A program made the position numbers and the translations under genes. The notes beneath the pieces are model-generated. The model saw nothing but the letters and a program-made list of their open reading frames with translations, was not told the origin of the DNA and did no database searches. From positions 1 to 64,000 of the forward strand of contig JAKVCO010000017.1 of assembly GCA_022448245.1 (NCBI GenBank): a stretch of 64,000 nt of DNA, read 5' to 3'. The stretch comes from Paracoccaceae bacterium (lineage in GTDB: Bacteria > Pseudomonadota > Alphaproteobacteria > Rhodobacterales > Rhodobacteraceae). Of this stretch, positions 17,780 through 27,881 are shown piece after piece; position 1 is the stretch's first letter, and the number at the start of each line of letters is the position of its first letter.

Positions 17780-19465
17780 CACTCAGCCGCAATCGCCTCA
17801 GCAGGCTTCGCTTTGGACTTGGGTTTCGCGCCGTGCTCGTATTCCTCAAGGAAATCGAGCACTTCCTGCCGGTATTTGTAGTAATCCGGGTGCTCGAGCA
17901 GCGCCTTACGCGTCCGCGGTCGTGGCAGATCGACATTGGTGATCTTGCCGATGGTGGCCTGTGGCCCATTCGTCATCATCACAACGCGGTCGGCCAGAAG
18001 GATCGCTTCGTCGACGTCATGCGTTACACAGATCGCGGTCACCTTGGTGCGGGACCACACCTCCATCAGAACTTCTTGCAGTTCCCACCGGGTGAGGCTG
18101 TCGAGCATCCCGAAAGGCTCATCCAGAAGCAGGAGCTTGGGCGAGAGCGCAAAGGCCTGTGCGATGCCCACGCGCTGCTGCATGCCGTTGGAAAGGGACG
18201 ACGCAGGCTTATCCATCGCATCAGCCAACCCCACCCGTTCAAGGTAGTATTCGACGACGTCCTGCCGCTCCGCTTGCGAGGCCTTGGGGTAGACGCGGTC
18301 TGCGCCGATCGCGACGTTCTCTTTGGCAGAAAGCCACGGGAAGAGCGACGGCGCTTGGAAAACCACCGCGCGCTCGGGATCAGCCCCTTCAACGTGACGG
18401 CCATCAAGCTTGATCGCGCCCTTGGAGATCTCGTTGAGCCCTGCCGCCATTGTCAAAACGGTCGACTTACCGCAGCCAGAATGCCCGATAAGAGAGATGA
18501 ACTCCCCCTTGTTGATCTTGAGATCGAAGTCCTCGACGACGGTCAGCGGTTCCTTGGGCGCCGGATACACTTTGTGGAGTTGTGAGAAATCGAGGAACCG
18601 GTTCTCGATCATACCTTCCTGCGCCTTAGCGACAGCACTTGGCACGCCGTGGATCGGGGTCACATCCGGCAGCTGTTTGGTGCCTTCAACCTTCGAGGCG
18701 ATGCCCACGTCCATCAGGTACTTGGTGACGTCCGCGCGCAGCTTCTTGAAGCCTTCGTGCGTGTTCATCGCCATGCGTTCGCGCGGGCGTGGGATATCGA
18801 CTTTGAATTCCTCGCCCAGCTTCCCATCAGGGTTCAGCGCGATGATGCGGTCGGCGAGGACGATGGCTTCGTCCACGTCGTTGGTGATCAGCACACAAGT
18901 CTTGCGGTCCGCCTGCCAGATCGCCTCAATCTCATCCGCGAGGTTTGCGCGCGTCAAAGCGTCCAGCGCGCTGAGCGGCTCGTCCAGCAACAGCACTTCT
19001 GGGTCCATCGCCAAGGCGCGGGCCACGTTCACTCGCTGGCGCATCCCGCCCGAAAGTTCCGCCGGGCGACGACCTGCGGCGTGCCCAAGCCCCACCATTT
19101 TCACGTATTTCGAGACCTTCTCCGCCTTTTCGGTCCTCGATGCCTTCGGAAACATCGCGTCTACCGCGAGCTGCACATTCCCGTTCACTGTGAGCCAGGG
19201 CATCAGAGAGTAGCTCTGAAAGATCACCCCGCGCTCAGGCCCGGGCCCGGAGATCGGCGCGCCTTTAAAAGCGCGCCTCCCCCTTCGATGGCTTCTCAAG
19301 GCCGGCCAGCAGGTTGATCAACGTCGTCTTGCCTGTGCCGGAGAAGCCGAGGAGAACGAGGAGCTCGCCCTCCTCCACGCTCAGGTTGATCTCCTTGAGA
19401 ACTTCCGTGCGGCTCGCGCCTTCGCCGAAGCTCTTTGAGACATTGTCGAGTTCAATGAGAGCCAT
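17779..19465 (-). pseudogene. nrtC: Fused tandem nitrate ABC transporter ATPases, frameshifted
   Basis: Two ABC ATPases are joined in one gene of about 561 codons. The first has Walker [21 protein letters not shown] and [10 protein letters not shown]; the second has [19 protein letters not shown] and [11 protein letters not shown]. The reading frame breaks after KPSKGEARF: at about 19272-19278 the DNA reads CTTTTAAAGG where CTTTAAAGG would give [15 protein letters not shown], so one T is extra. Walker A of the first ATPase is thereby separated from its remainder. A restart inside could yield the intact second ATPase. It lies 5 bp after nrtB. Confidence 0.82.
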
Positions 19466-19470
19466 GGGAC

Positions 19471-20550
19471 TTACCTATGGTTCGAGAAGGTGAAGAGCGA
19501 CTGGATCGCGTACATCAGGCGGTCGAGCAGAAAGCCGATGATGCCGATGGTGAAGACCGCGACCATGATGCGGGCCAGCGACTGGGAGGAGCCGTTTTGG
19601 AATTCATCCCAGACGAACTTTCCGAGGCCGGGGTTCTGCGCGAGCATTTCGGCCGCGATAAGAACCATCCAGCCTACACCGAGCGACAGTCGCAGACCGG
19701 TGAAGATGAGCGGCAGCGCGGAGGGCAGCACGAGCTTCGTGATCTTCGTCCAGGTGTTCATCTTCAGAACTTTGGAGACGTTCACGAGGTCCTTGTCGAT
19801 GGAGCTCACCCCGAGCGACGTGTTGATGAGCGTAGGCCAGAGCGAACAGAGCGTCACGGTGATGGCGGAGTTCAGGAAGGACTTCGCGAAAAGGCCGTCA
19901 TTGGTGACGTAGACGGCCGAGACGACCATCGTGACGATGGGCAGCCACGCGAGGGGCGAGACCGGCTTGAAGATCTGAATAATCGGGTTCAGTGCCGCAT
20001 TCGCCGTGGGCGACAGGCCTGCCGCAATGCCAAGCGGGATGGCGATGGCGGAGGCGATGAGGAAGCCAAAGAAGACCGTCTTAAGGGAGGTCCAAATCTG
20101 CTGGTAGTAGCTGGGCGCGCCCGTGTAGGCCCGTTCAACCGGCTCTCGACCCTGCTCAACGCGACGCTCGTTCAGCGAAGCAACCTGAGCTTCAAACTTG
20201 ACGCGGCTCTCCGCCTTGGCCTGCGCGTCCTCGTGGAGCGCGATGGCCTGCTCCCAAACCTGAGAAGGCCCCGGAATAGCGCCAAGCGAGGTCTGCACCG
20301 TAGGCGCAAGCGTGCCCCCGAGCGTCAGAAATGCGAGGATGGCGAGCATTGGAACGCCAAGAAGGCGCCAGATCTCACCGGCTTGTGCCTTGGGGTTATC
20401 ACCAGCCGCAGCCTTCAGAACGGGGGTAAGCCAGGAAAGGCCCAGCACCTGAAACCACTTATCGGCGGCGTTGATCTTGGTGAACAGCCGCTCCTTGCGC
20501 GCCTCACGGGCGGCCTCCGGGGTCAAGCAGTCTGGGTCGATGGCGGTCAT
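19471..20550 (-). CDS. nrtB: Nitrate ABC transporter permease
   Basis: This 359-residue inner-membrane permease of the NrtB/SsuC-type family starts at MTAIDPDCLTPEAARE. GAGGAT lies just upstream, and an ATG seven codons earlier is possible. It has one N-terminal membrane segment, a periplasmic stretch rich in charged residues (about 75-145), then the binding-protein-dependent transport domain with the EAA-like loop LSLGVGWMVLIAAEMLAQNPGLG. It would import nitrate/nitrite with NrtA and the fused ATPase. The frame is intact. It is separated from nrtA by 102 bp. Confidence 0.87.
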   Translation of the reverse strand: MTAIDPDCLTPEAAREARKERLFTKINAADKWFQVLGLSWLTPVLKAAAGDNPKAQAGEIWRLLGVPMLAILAFLTLGGTLAPTVQTSLGAIPGPSQVWEQAIALHEDAQAKAESRVKFEAQVASLNERRVEQGREPVERAYTGAPSYYQQIWTSLKTVFFGFLIASAIAIPLGIAAGLSPTANAALNPIIQIFKPVSPLAWLPIVTMVVSAVYVTNDGLFAKSFLNSAITVTLCSLWPTLINTSLGVSSIDKDLVNVSKVLKMNTWTKITKLVLPSALPLIFTGLRLSLGVGWMVLIAAEMLAQNPGLGKFVWDEFQNGSSQSLARIMVAVFTIGIIGFLLDRLMYAIQSLFTFSNHR

Positions 20551-20652
20551 TTCAGGATCCTCGAGATGCACGCGGCGGAGAAAGAATGAAGGGACGGTGG
20601 GCGGGGCGTCTTTGCCGAAGGCAAACAGCGTCCGCCCACCGTCAGAGACGAT

Positions 20653-22026
20653 TTAGCCTTGGACTTCGTTACCCACGACAGTCTGGCCGAACTTCAGACC
20701 GATCGGCAGGCTTTCAAGGTAGGCGTTGGGCGCTTTGCCGTCGTAGCCAATGCCATCGATGATGTCGGCCGCAGGCGTCGGCTCCTTGAAGCCATCGCTG
20801 TCCCAGGGAAAGTCAGCTTCATTGGCGAGACCCTCGTCCACCAACAGACACGCGGCTTCGAGATAGATGTCCGGGCGATACACGCTCTCGGCCAGTTCGA
20901 AATACCACTCATCGGGCTTCGTATCGGCGATCTGACCCCAGCGGCGCATCTGAGTCAGGTACCAGATGGCGTCCGAGTAGTAGGGATAGGTCGCGTTGTA
21001 GCGGAAGAACACGTTGAAGTCGGGGATGTCGCGCTTGTCGCCCTTCTCGAACTCGAAGAAGCCCGTCATGGAGTTGGCGATGACATCGTAATCCGCACCC
21101 ACGTATTCAGGACGGCTCAGCATCTCCACCGCTACGTGGCGGTTCGCGTTGTCGTTTTCATCGAGCCAGATCGCCGCGCGGATCAGCGCCTTGACGATGG
21201 CCTTCGTGGTGTTCGGGTTCTCGTCCGCGAATTCCTTGGTGATCCCAAAGACTTTCTCTGGGTTATTCTTCCACATCTGGTAGTCGGTGATGACCGGCAC
21301 ACCGATGCCTTTGAAGACGGCCTGCTGGTTCCACGGCTCACCCACGGCATAGCCATAGATCGTGCCCGCTTGCATCGTCGCAGGCATCTGCGGGGGAGGC
21401 GTCACGCTGAGAAGCGCCTCAGCACCAATCTGGCCGGAGATGTTCTCGGGCGAATAAAAGCCCGGCTCAATCCCGCCTGCGGCCAGCCAATAGCGCAGCT
21501 CGTAATTGTGCGTAGAGACCGGGAAAACCATGCCCATATTAAAGGGTAGCCCGCGCGCGTTGTAATCCTCAATCACCGGCTTCAGCGCGGAGGAGCTGAT
21601 CGGGTGCTGAGGCCGACCGTCATCCATGAGCGGCACGTTCGGCTTCATCTGCTCCCAGATCTCGTTGGAGACGGTAATGCCGTTGCCGTTAAAATCCATG
21701 GAGAAAGGCGTGATGATATGCGCCTCGGTGCCGTAACCGATGGTGGCTGCAAGCGGCTGACCAGCCAGCATATGCGCCCCATCAAGCGTGCCGTCGATGA
21801 CACCGTCGAGCAGAACCTTCCAGTTCGCCTGCGCCTCAAGCGTCACGAACAGGCCTTCGTCGAGGAAGTATCCGTTCTCATAGGCCACCGCGAGCGGCGC
21901 CATATCGGTAAGTTTGATGAAGCCGAACGTCAGTTCGTCCTTCTCAAGATCGAGCAATTCCGCCGTGGCGGAACCAGCGGCCATAAGGCCGAAAGCTGCG
22001 ATGGCGAGGGCTTTCCTTGTGATCAT
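20653..22026 (-). CDS. nrtA: Nitrate/nitrite ABC transporter periplasmic binding protein
   Basis: The 457-residue protein starts at [20 protein letters not shown], a signal peptide preceded by GAAGGAA; the longer frame upstream overlaps the leader RNA and is rejected. It is an NrtA/CmpA-type solute-binding protein with [18 protein letters not shown] at the mature N-terminus and QLWxx-like [15 protein letters not shown] in the ligand cleft region. It is first in the structural operon nrtA-nrtB-nrtCD-reductase-nasA-cysG and follows a leader with ANTAR-type hairpins. The frame is intact. Confidence 0.88.
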   Translation of the reverse strand: MITRKALAIAAFGLMAAGSATAELLDLEKDELTFGFIKLTDMAPLAVAYENGYFLDEGLFVTLEAQANWKVLLDGVIDGTLDGAHMLAGQPLAATIGYGTEAHIITPFSMDFNGNGITVSNEIWEQMKPNVPLMDDGRPQHPISSSALKPVIEDYNARGLPFNMGMVFPVSTHNYELRYWLAAGGIEPGFYSPENISGQIGAEALLSVTPPPQMPATMQAGTIYGYAVGEPWNQQAVFKGIGVPVITDYQMWKNNPEKVFGITKEFADENPNTTKAIVKALIRAAIWLDENDNANRHVAVEMLSRPEYVGADYDVIANSMTGFFEFEKGDKRDIPDFNVFFRYNATYPYYSDAIWYLTQMRRWGQIADTKPDEWYFELAESVYRPDIYLEAACLLVDEGLANEADFPWDSDGFKEPTPAADIIDGIGYDGKAPNAYLESLPIGLKFGQTVVGNEVQG

Positions 22027-22068
22027 GTCCAGTATTCCTTCGTCTGCGGCGCGGGAGGATACGCCATG

Positions 22069-22121
22069 AAAAAAGCCGCTTCGAAACCCATGGCTGTGCC
22101 ATGCGGTCCGGGTAGCGGCTT
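22069..22121 (-). terminator. Intrinsic terminator in the nrtA leader
   Basis: On the minus strand AAGCCGCT (22121-22114) pairs with AGCGGCTT (22080-22073) and is followed by a run of six U (22074-22069), about 45 nt before the nrtA start codon. The loop is 33 nt and can fold further (the region includes an ATGGC/GCCAT pairing). Its position just after the hexaloop hairpins marks it as a conditional terminator. Confidence 0.72.
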
Positions 22122-22175
22122 TGCTTAAACGGGAGGCCCGTTCAGTCGGGCGTATGTGCGTGAGCACCGTTGCTC
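22114..22175 (-). promoter_or_regulatory. Dual-hexaloop ANTAR-type RNA antitermination element (NasT target) in the nrtA leader
   Basis: Read on the minus strand, the leader contains hairpin P1 GAGC-AACGGT-GCTC (22175-22162) and, 10 nt later, hairpin P2 GCCCG-ACTGAA-CGGGC (22151-22136). Both loops are six nucleotides with A at position 1 and G at position 4, the signature bound by ANTAR-domain antiterminators. The first arm of an intrinsic terminator follows at 22121-22114. With nasST encoded just upstream, this is the expected nitrate-responsive switch: NasT stabilises P1/P2 and prevents termination. Confidence 0.75.
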
Positions 22176-22286
22176 GAGAAGAAGAATGCGGCGCCCCTTC
22201 CCCTCAAACCAGCAAAACAGCCGCAAAAACGCGTTTATTTCGCAGTTGCAGCATGCACCCGGATATCGTTGCTTAAAGTTTGAGCA

Positions 22287-23458
22287 TCACTCCCCGGAGG
22301 GCTCGAAAATGCGTCCATCGAAAAAACGGTCGCGGGGCAGAAGCAGGCGCCCGCCCATGGAGCCAACAGCCAAGGGCGTCTCGATTGCCCCCTCAACCTT
22401 CGCGCCGGCCGAGGGCAGATCATGGGCAACGCCCGCCAGCGCCGCGCGATAAAGGTCGCTGCGATAGGTGGCTTTCGCCGCCTCCCCGCTCGCGTCACGG
22501 TCCAGACCTGTGCGTTGTGCCAGCTGCTGCCCGATCCATTCAGCCTGACTGCGCCAAGGGAAACCTACCGCCCCTGCATGGAACTCAACGAAGTCTGGCA
22601 CGTCGCGGCGATCCCCACGGGCATTGATGACGAAATTTCCCGTCAGGGCCCGCTCCAGCAGCTCGGGCGGCAACCCGAGATAATGCGGCTTGCTGAGGAT
22701 CTCGGTCGCCAGCCCCACAGATTCCGGCGCAGCCAGCCAACGCGCCGCACGCCAAACAGCCCGGATCAACCGCATCGAGAGCTCGCGATTATCATCCGCC
22801 CAGTCCGAGCGCACCGCGAGCACCTTTTCGGGCGCCATCGACCAGATCGCCGTACCGGGCAAAAGGAGCTCGGCAACCCCGTTCTCTACCGACCGCGACC
22901 CCCAAGGTTCGCCCACACAAAAGGCGTCGATCTCGCCTGCACCGATCGCTTCCGCCATCTGCGGCGGCGGCACTGTGCGCACATCAATTCCCTGAGGCGC
23001 GGGCAATCCCAAGGCGGAAAGCCAGTAGTACACAAGCTCTGCATGCATCGAGAACGGGAAAGGCACCCCCACGCGCAGCCCGTCGCGCGCCGCAATCAGC
23101 GCCTCACCGGCCGCGCGCGCGTCGTTGAAGCCAAAATCGTGCCCGGCGTCCCGCATAGTGGCGGCCACCTCAGGGCTAATCCCAATGACATTGCCGTTCA
23201 CTGAAAGAACCGAAAGCGCATGGAACATTGCCCCACCGCCGCCCAGCCCGAGAGCCCCGGCAACCGGAACCGGCGACAGCATATGCGCGGCCTCAAGCTG
23301 GCCAAAACACAGCTTATCGCGCAGCGCTGCCCAAGACCGCGAGAGACAAGGGCGATCTTCAGCCCCTCCTCGTCCGCAAATCCCATCTCAGCCGCAACAA
23401 TGAGTGGCGCTGCGTCCACCAGCGGCACAAATCCAACGCGGAGCGCTTCGGGCGTCAT
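22287..23458 (-). pseudogene. nasS: Nitrate-responsive sensor NasS, frameshifted
   Basis: NasS is a cytoplasmic NrtA-like nitrate sensor that holds NasT inactive. The frame starts MTPEALRVGFVPLVDAAPL at 23458, with no signal peptide as expected, and loses register after EEGLKIALVSR near 23338. The family-typical SWAALRDKLCFGQLEAAHML appears one base out of frame and continues unbroken to 22287. One missing base restores a 390-residue protein. Its ATG overlaps the nasT stop (ATGA). Confidence 0.83.
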
Positions 23459-24039
23459 GACAGTAGTCCTGCCGACGCCACCAAGGCCCCCGCCACATCA
23501 GCGAGCCGCTTGCCCTGGTCCATGGCGGCCTTGCGCAGCAATGCGTAGGCCTCGTCCTCTTCCACCCCACGCGCCTTCATGACCATCCCCTTAGCACGGT
23601 CGATGACTTTCCTCTCTTCGAGAGCGCGTTTTGTCTCGGCAAGCTCGGTGCGCATGCGCTGCAACATCCGGAACCGCGCAACGGCGGCATCGATCACGGG
23701 CTTTACACTCTCAGGGCGCAGACCGTCGACCACATAGGCCGACACACCGGCCTCGATCGCAGCGCTCGTCAGTTTGTCGTTGGAGCGATCCACAAACATT
23801 GCCACCGGACGCTCCAGCGGCCCCGAGGCCAAAGCCATTTCCTCGAGCATATCTCGCGAGGGGCTCTCCATGTCGATCAGGACAACGTCCGGATTAAACG
23901 CTGCAATCTGCCTGCGCAGTGAAGACGCCTCGGCGATGGCCTGGATGCGGCCAAAGCCCGCTTCGCTCAGGCTATCGACGATCTAGAGGGCACGGTCCCG
24001 GTCTGGCTCGACGACGATGATGGAAAGATCTGATCCCAT
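23455..24039 (-). pseudogene. nasT: ANTAR-domain antiterminator NasT, interrupted by TAG at codon 19
   Basis: The predicted 194-codon gene begins MGSDLSIIVVEPDRDRAL and meets TAG at 23985-23983. The same frame then runs IVDSLSEAGFGRIQAIAE through a receiver-like domain (DVVLIDMESPS) and a C-terminal ANTAR domain of about 60 residues (RKVIDRAKGMVMKARGV ... AYALLRKAAM) to the end. A downstream ATG (23871) could give a protein lacking the first half of the receiver but keeping ANTAR. It lies upstream of nasS and of the leader it should control. Confidence 0.83.
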
Positions 24040-24152
24040 GGCCGGTGAGCTAGGCGAGGCACGGTCCGGCGGAAAGCGCAGGAGCTTGGCAAGATGTTGC
24101 GCGTGCGCGCTTTGCTCAATTCTTGAGCGCTCTCAACGGCGTTTGCCTGCGT

Positions 24153-25886
24153 TCAATACACATCGCGCTGGTAGCGATGGGCAGCCGCCATGCCATCGAG
24201 ATAGGCCCGAGCCGCCTCTTCGTCGGCGTTCAATCCCTTTGCAATAATGCGCAGCAGGGCCTTTTCGACATCAACAGCCATGCGAGACGCATCACCGCAA
24301 ATGTAGATTGCCGCGCCCTCTTCAAGCCAGGCGAAGACGTCCTCGCCACGTTCTTCAAGCAGGGTCTGCACATAGACCTTCGACGCACCGTCGCGCGACC
24401 AAGCAAGGGAAAGATCGACGTGATCCTTTGCCGCCCACCCTTCCAACTCGTCCTGATAGAGGTAGTCGCATGACGCGTGTTGATCGCCGAAGAAGAGCCA
24501 GTTTTTCCCTGTCGCGCCGCGAGCCTCACGCTCCTCCAAAAAAGCGCGGAACGGGGCGATGCCGGTGCCCGGCCCGATCATGATGAGGGGCTGGGTGTCG
24601 TCCGACGGCGGATGGAAATGGGCACTCTTTTGGACGTAAACCCCGAGCATCCCGCCTTCTGCGAGACGGTCGCCCAGATAGGTCGAGGCTACGCCCTTGC
24701 AGTCGCGCCCGTCGAGGTCATAGCGCACCTCGCCCACGGTCAGATGCACCTCACCTGGATGGGCTTTGGGGGAGGAGGAAATCGAATAGAGCCGCGGTTG
24801 CAGCGGGCGCAGCGCGTCCGCAAGTTGTTGAGGGCCCACGTTTTCTGCGGCCTGCACCACCTCAAGGACCTGCCCTTCAGCCGCCTCAAGTCCGAAGTCC
24901 TCAAGCGTTTTCGGGGTGACCGTTTGGATGTCGAGCCGTGTGGCGAGCGCGGCCTTCAACGTGCTCTGCCCTGTCTTCAGAGTCACGATCTCCTTACCCG
25001 TCAGCCCCGCTGCCGCAAGAAGCGCACGCACCTCATCCGGGCAATTCAGCGGCCAGACGCCTAGCGCGTCACCAGCGGCATATTCTAAATCAGCGCCGCC
25101 ACCCGCGAGAGAGATTGCAATGTGATCGACACATTTCGCGCTGGCTTCTCCGCTGAGACGATCTGAGGTGAGGAGCTGCGCCATAAAGGGGCGGTTCTTG
25201 TCGAACATCGCCTGCGGTTCGGCATCGACAACGGGCGCCGCGGCGGTGCCACCGGCGGACACGAAAGACTCCGACGCAAAGAGCGTAGTCTTCCATTCGG
25301 CGTAGTCGTCATCGAAGTCGACATCACATTTGACGAGCTCGGCCACTCGCGTCGCGCCAAGTTCAGCCATGCGCGCGTCGATGTCAGCGGCGCATTTGTT
25401 GAAATCCGCATAGCTCGTGTCGCCGAGCCCACAGACGGAGAAGTTGAGGCTCGCCGGGAGCGGCGGGCAATCGTCTGCCATCAGAGCAGCATAGAACTTC
25501 GCCGCGTTGTCAGGCGGTTCGCCTTCGCCAAACGTGCTGACGACGATCGCCACGTGCTGCATCTCGGCCAGATCGGCAGGCGTGATGTCGTCAAGCGCGC
25601 TAACATCGGCGCCAAACCCGTGCCCTGCCCCAGCCTTCTTGAGATCCTTCGATAGAACCTCGCAATTGCCCGACTGCGAGCCGTAGAGAACGCGCATCGG
25701 TGTCAGCACTTCCCCGCCCTGCTGCGCGCCGGCTGCGATCGCTGAAATGCCTGCGAGCAAGCCGTTCAGAAAGTCGCGCTGCGAAGCATCAAAGGGCGCA
25801 TCCTCGCCGATAAGGTCCACGCTTGGCTCCTTTGCGGAGATCGCGGCGGTGATGCTGTCAGTGATGAGGGGCGTTTGAGCGTTCAT
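24153..25886 (-). CDS. Flavodoxin/FAD/NADPH diflavin reductase (sulfite reductase flavoprotein-like) of the nitrite reductase locus
   Basis: This 577-residue CysJ/cytochrome-P450-reductase-type protein starts at MNAQTPLITDS. About 60 N-terminal residues precede a flavodoxin domain (VLYGSQSGNCEVLSKDL, STFGEGEPPDN), an FAD domain (RLYSISSSPKAHPGEVHLTV) and an NADPH domain (GPGTGIAPFRAFLEER, FFGDQHASCDYLY, C-terminal DVY). It follows nirA by 19 bp, so it is the likely electron donor to the siroheme nitrite reductase in place of ferredoxin. The frame is intact, unlike both neighbours. Confidence 0.82.
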   Translation of the reverse strand: MNAQTPLITDSITAAISAKEPSVDLIGEDAPFDASQRDFLNGLLAGISAIAAGAQQGGEVLTPMRVLYGSQSGNCEVLSKDLKKAGAGHGFGADVSALDDITPADLAEMQHVAIVVSTFGEGEPPDNAAKFYAALMADDCPPLPASLNFSVCGLGDTSYADFNKCAADIDARMAELGATRVAELVKCDVDFDDDYAEWKTTLFASESFVSAGGTAAAPVVDAEPQAMFDKNRPFMAQLLTSDRLSGEASAKCVDHIAISLAGGGADLEYAAGDALGVWPLNCPDEVRALLAAAGLTGKEIVTLKTGQSTLKAALATRLDIQTVTPKTLEDFGLEAAEGQVLEVVQAAENVGPQQLADALRPLQPRLYSISSSPKAHPGEVHLTVGEVRYDLDGRDCKGVASTYLGDRLAEGGMLGVYVQKSAHFHPPSDDTQPLIMIGPGTGIAPFRAFLEEREARGATGKNWLFFGDQHASCDYLYQDELEGWAAKDHVDLSLAWSRDGASKVYVQTLLEERGEDVFAWLEEGAAIYICGDASRMAVDVEKALLRIIAKGLNADEEAARAYLDGMAAAHRYQRDVY

Positions 25887-25905
25887 GGCGTATCTCCGGG
25901 TGAGA

Positions 25906-27648
25906 TCAGGCGGCAGCCTGCAGTGGCTGCGGAAGCAGGGTTTGAAGATCGGCGTCGCTGAGGCTGCGTGCGAATTCGAGGAAGGAAGCACCGGGGTCGC
26001 GGCGCTTGAGATATTCGCCCACCACGTGTTCGAGGATGGCGTTGATGTCCTCTGCGGCCACGGCGCCAACGAGGGGGCGGGCAAGACCTTGGTCGAGGTC
26101 TGAGCCGCCGCCGATGACGATCTGGTAGCCCTCGCCGCCGCTGGGTGCAGCAGCGCCCATCAGACCGATATCGCCGATGTAGTGCTGAGCGCAGCTGTTG
26201 TTGCAGCCGGTGAGATGAATGTTGATGGGCCGGTCGAGCGTGAAGTGTGCCTCGAGATGGCGGGTCAGCGCCAAGGCGTCCTGCTTGGTGTAGGCGGCGG
26301 CGAGCTTGCATCCCCATTTGCCAGTGCAGGCCACAACGCCCGCCGCAAAGGCCGAGGCGCTTACATGCATGCCAGCGACCTCGATCAGCGCGCAGGCGGC
26401 CTCGATATCTTCGTTCTTGATGAAGGGGATGATCGGGTTTTGCCAAACTGTGAGGCGGATGTCGCCTTCCCCGTAAGTCTCTGCCACCTCAGCCAAAACG
26501 CGCATCTGGTCAGGCGATAACCGCCCAAGCTCCAGCGCCACGCCAATATAAGACATGCCGAACTGCTTTTGCGGGTGAACGCCGATGTGCGCTTACCGGT
26601 CGATGGGCGTGCGGGGGCGCTCGTACTTCGCATCAAGGCGTGTGAGCGTCACGCCTGAGCCGAACTCATCCAACTTCTTCTGCGCGCGGTCGAGGAACCA
26701 TGCGACTCCTTCTTTCTCCAACAGATACTTGAGACGCGCCTTCTTGCGGTTCGTGCGGTCGCCGTGCGCGACGAACACACGCAACATTGCCTCGGAGACG
26801 TCCACCGTCTCCTCCGGGCGGCACAGGAGGCCGGTGTCGCGCGCGAAATCCTTGTGGCCGGTGATCCCGCCAAGCGCGATGCGGCACCAAAGGCCGGGCT
26901 CCACGCTGTCGGGGTTCTCCTCCACGATGGTCGCGAGGAAGCCAATGTCGTTGGTGTCCGATAAACAGCTCAGACGGCCGGCGTTGTCGAACGAGATATT
27001 GAATTTGCGCGGAATGCCCTGAAGCTCGCGCGTGCGCAGGATGCGCATGGAAAGGCGCCGCGCCTGGGGCCGCATGTCGACGAGTTCATCGAGATCAAAG
27101 CCCGCAGAGGGCGTAACCGTGAGGTTACGTGTGGAATCCGCGCCGGTGCCCTGCGCAGTAAGGTTCACCGTCTCCATTGTCTGGATGAGGTCGATGACGG
27201 AACGCGGCTGGATCTCCCGCAGCTGTGGCGACCCGCGCGTGGTGACGTGGGAATATCCCCCCGCATAATCCTCAGCGCATTACGCCAGAACACGCATCTG
27301 ATCGGCGCGTAGCTGACAAGCGGGCACGCGCAGGCGCATCATGTACCCTTGAGAATTCGGCGTCACGTTGAAGAACCCGAGGTGACGAAGCATGAACTGG
27401 TCGAGCCCCTCGGCCATCACGTCATTTTCTGTCCACTCCTCCAGCTGGCGCCAGATATCGAGCGGGTGCTGAGCGTGCTTGCGCGCTTCTTCCTTGCAAA
27501 GATCATCAAGCGGCGTGCCGTAGACTTCCTTCGGTGCGGCGGGTCCCGCGCCGCCTGCAGGCGCGAACGCCTTATGGAGACCCAGCTTCATGATCACACC
27601 GGCGAGGTATTCTTGCTGTTCGCGGGTAAAGCCCTGGTTGTCTGGCAT
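25906..27648 (-). pseudogene. nirA: Siroheme/4Fe-4S nitrite reductase NirA with two in-frame TAA codons
   Basis: One frame of 581 codons from MPDNQGFTREQQEYL (27648, AGGTGA upstream) to QPLQAAA carries TAA at 27282-27280 (QMRVLA*CAEDYAGGYSHVTTR) and TAA at 26595-26593 (TPIDR*AHIGVHPQKQ). Conserved text flanks both, so each is a single substitution. The siroheme/4Fe-4S ligands survive: CTGKWGC and GCNNSC. The two ferredoxin-reductase-like repeats are recognisable. It reduces nitrite to ammonium; as read here it would yield only a 122-residue fragment. Confidence 0.86.
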
Positions 27649-27881
27649 CCGTCTCACCTTGCTGCCCCCGACGGCGTATGGCCGTGGAGAGAATGACTTG
27701 GAAGATGGAAGCTCTGCATCGGGCTTCGGAGCGCTAGCGCGCGCGGCATCGTTGCCGTGGGCCGACCAAACGGGAAGATTGCTGCAACTGCAACCTTGGG
27801 CCCTCACCTACCAGCCGAGTGAAGAGCGCAATGCTCATGAAATTGGCAACTAGCGCGGCCTGTGGGCGCCCGACAAAGCGA
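27649..27881 (-). promoter_or_regulatory. Upstream region of nirA
   Basis: These 233 bp between nirA and the sugar-kinase gene contain no credible ORF. Short hairpins are visible (ACGGC-CATAC-GCCGT near 27675-27690; GAGC-ATTGC-GCTC near 27825-27840), but neither has the six-base A1/G4 loop seen before nrtA, and no U-tract follows. A promoter is expected here but cannot be placed. Confidence 0.35.

Noticed and set aside
19477-20589. Plus-strand open frame of about 370 codons opposite nrtB
   Set aside because: Antisense shadow; the residue composition is charge-rich and unlike a folded family, and nrtB has clear permease features.
27649-27881. A second ANTAR leader before nirA
   Set aside because: Hairpins are present but loops are five bases and no terminator with a U-run follows, so the signature is not met.
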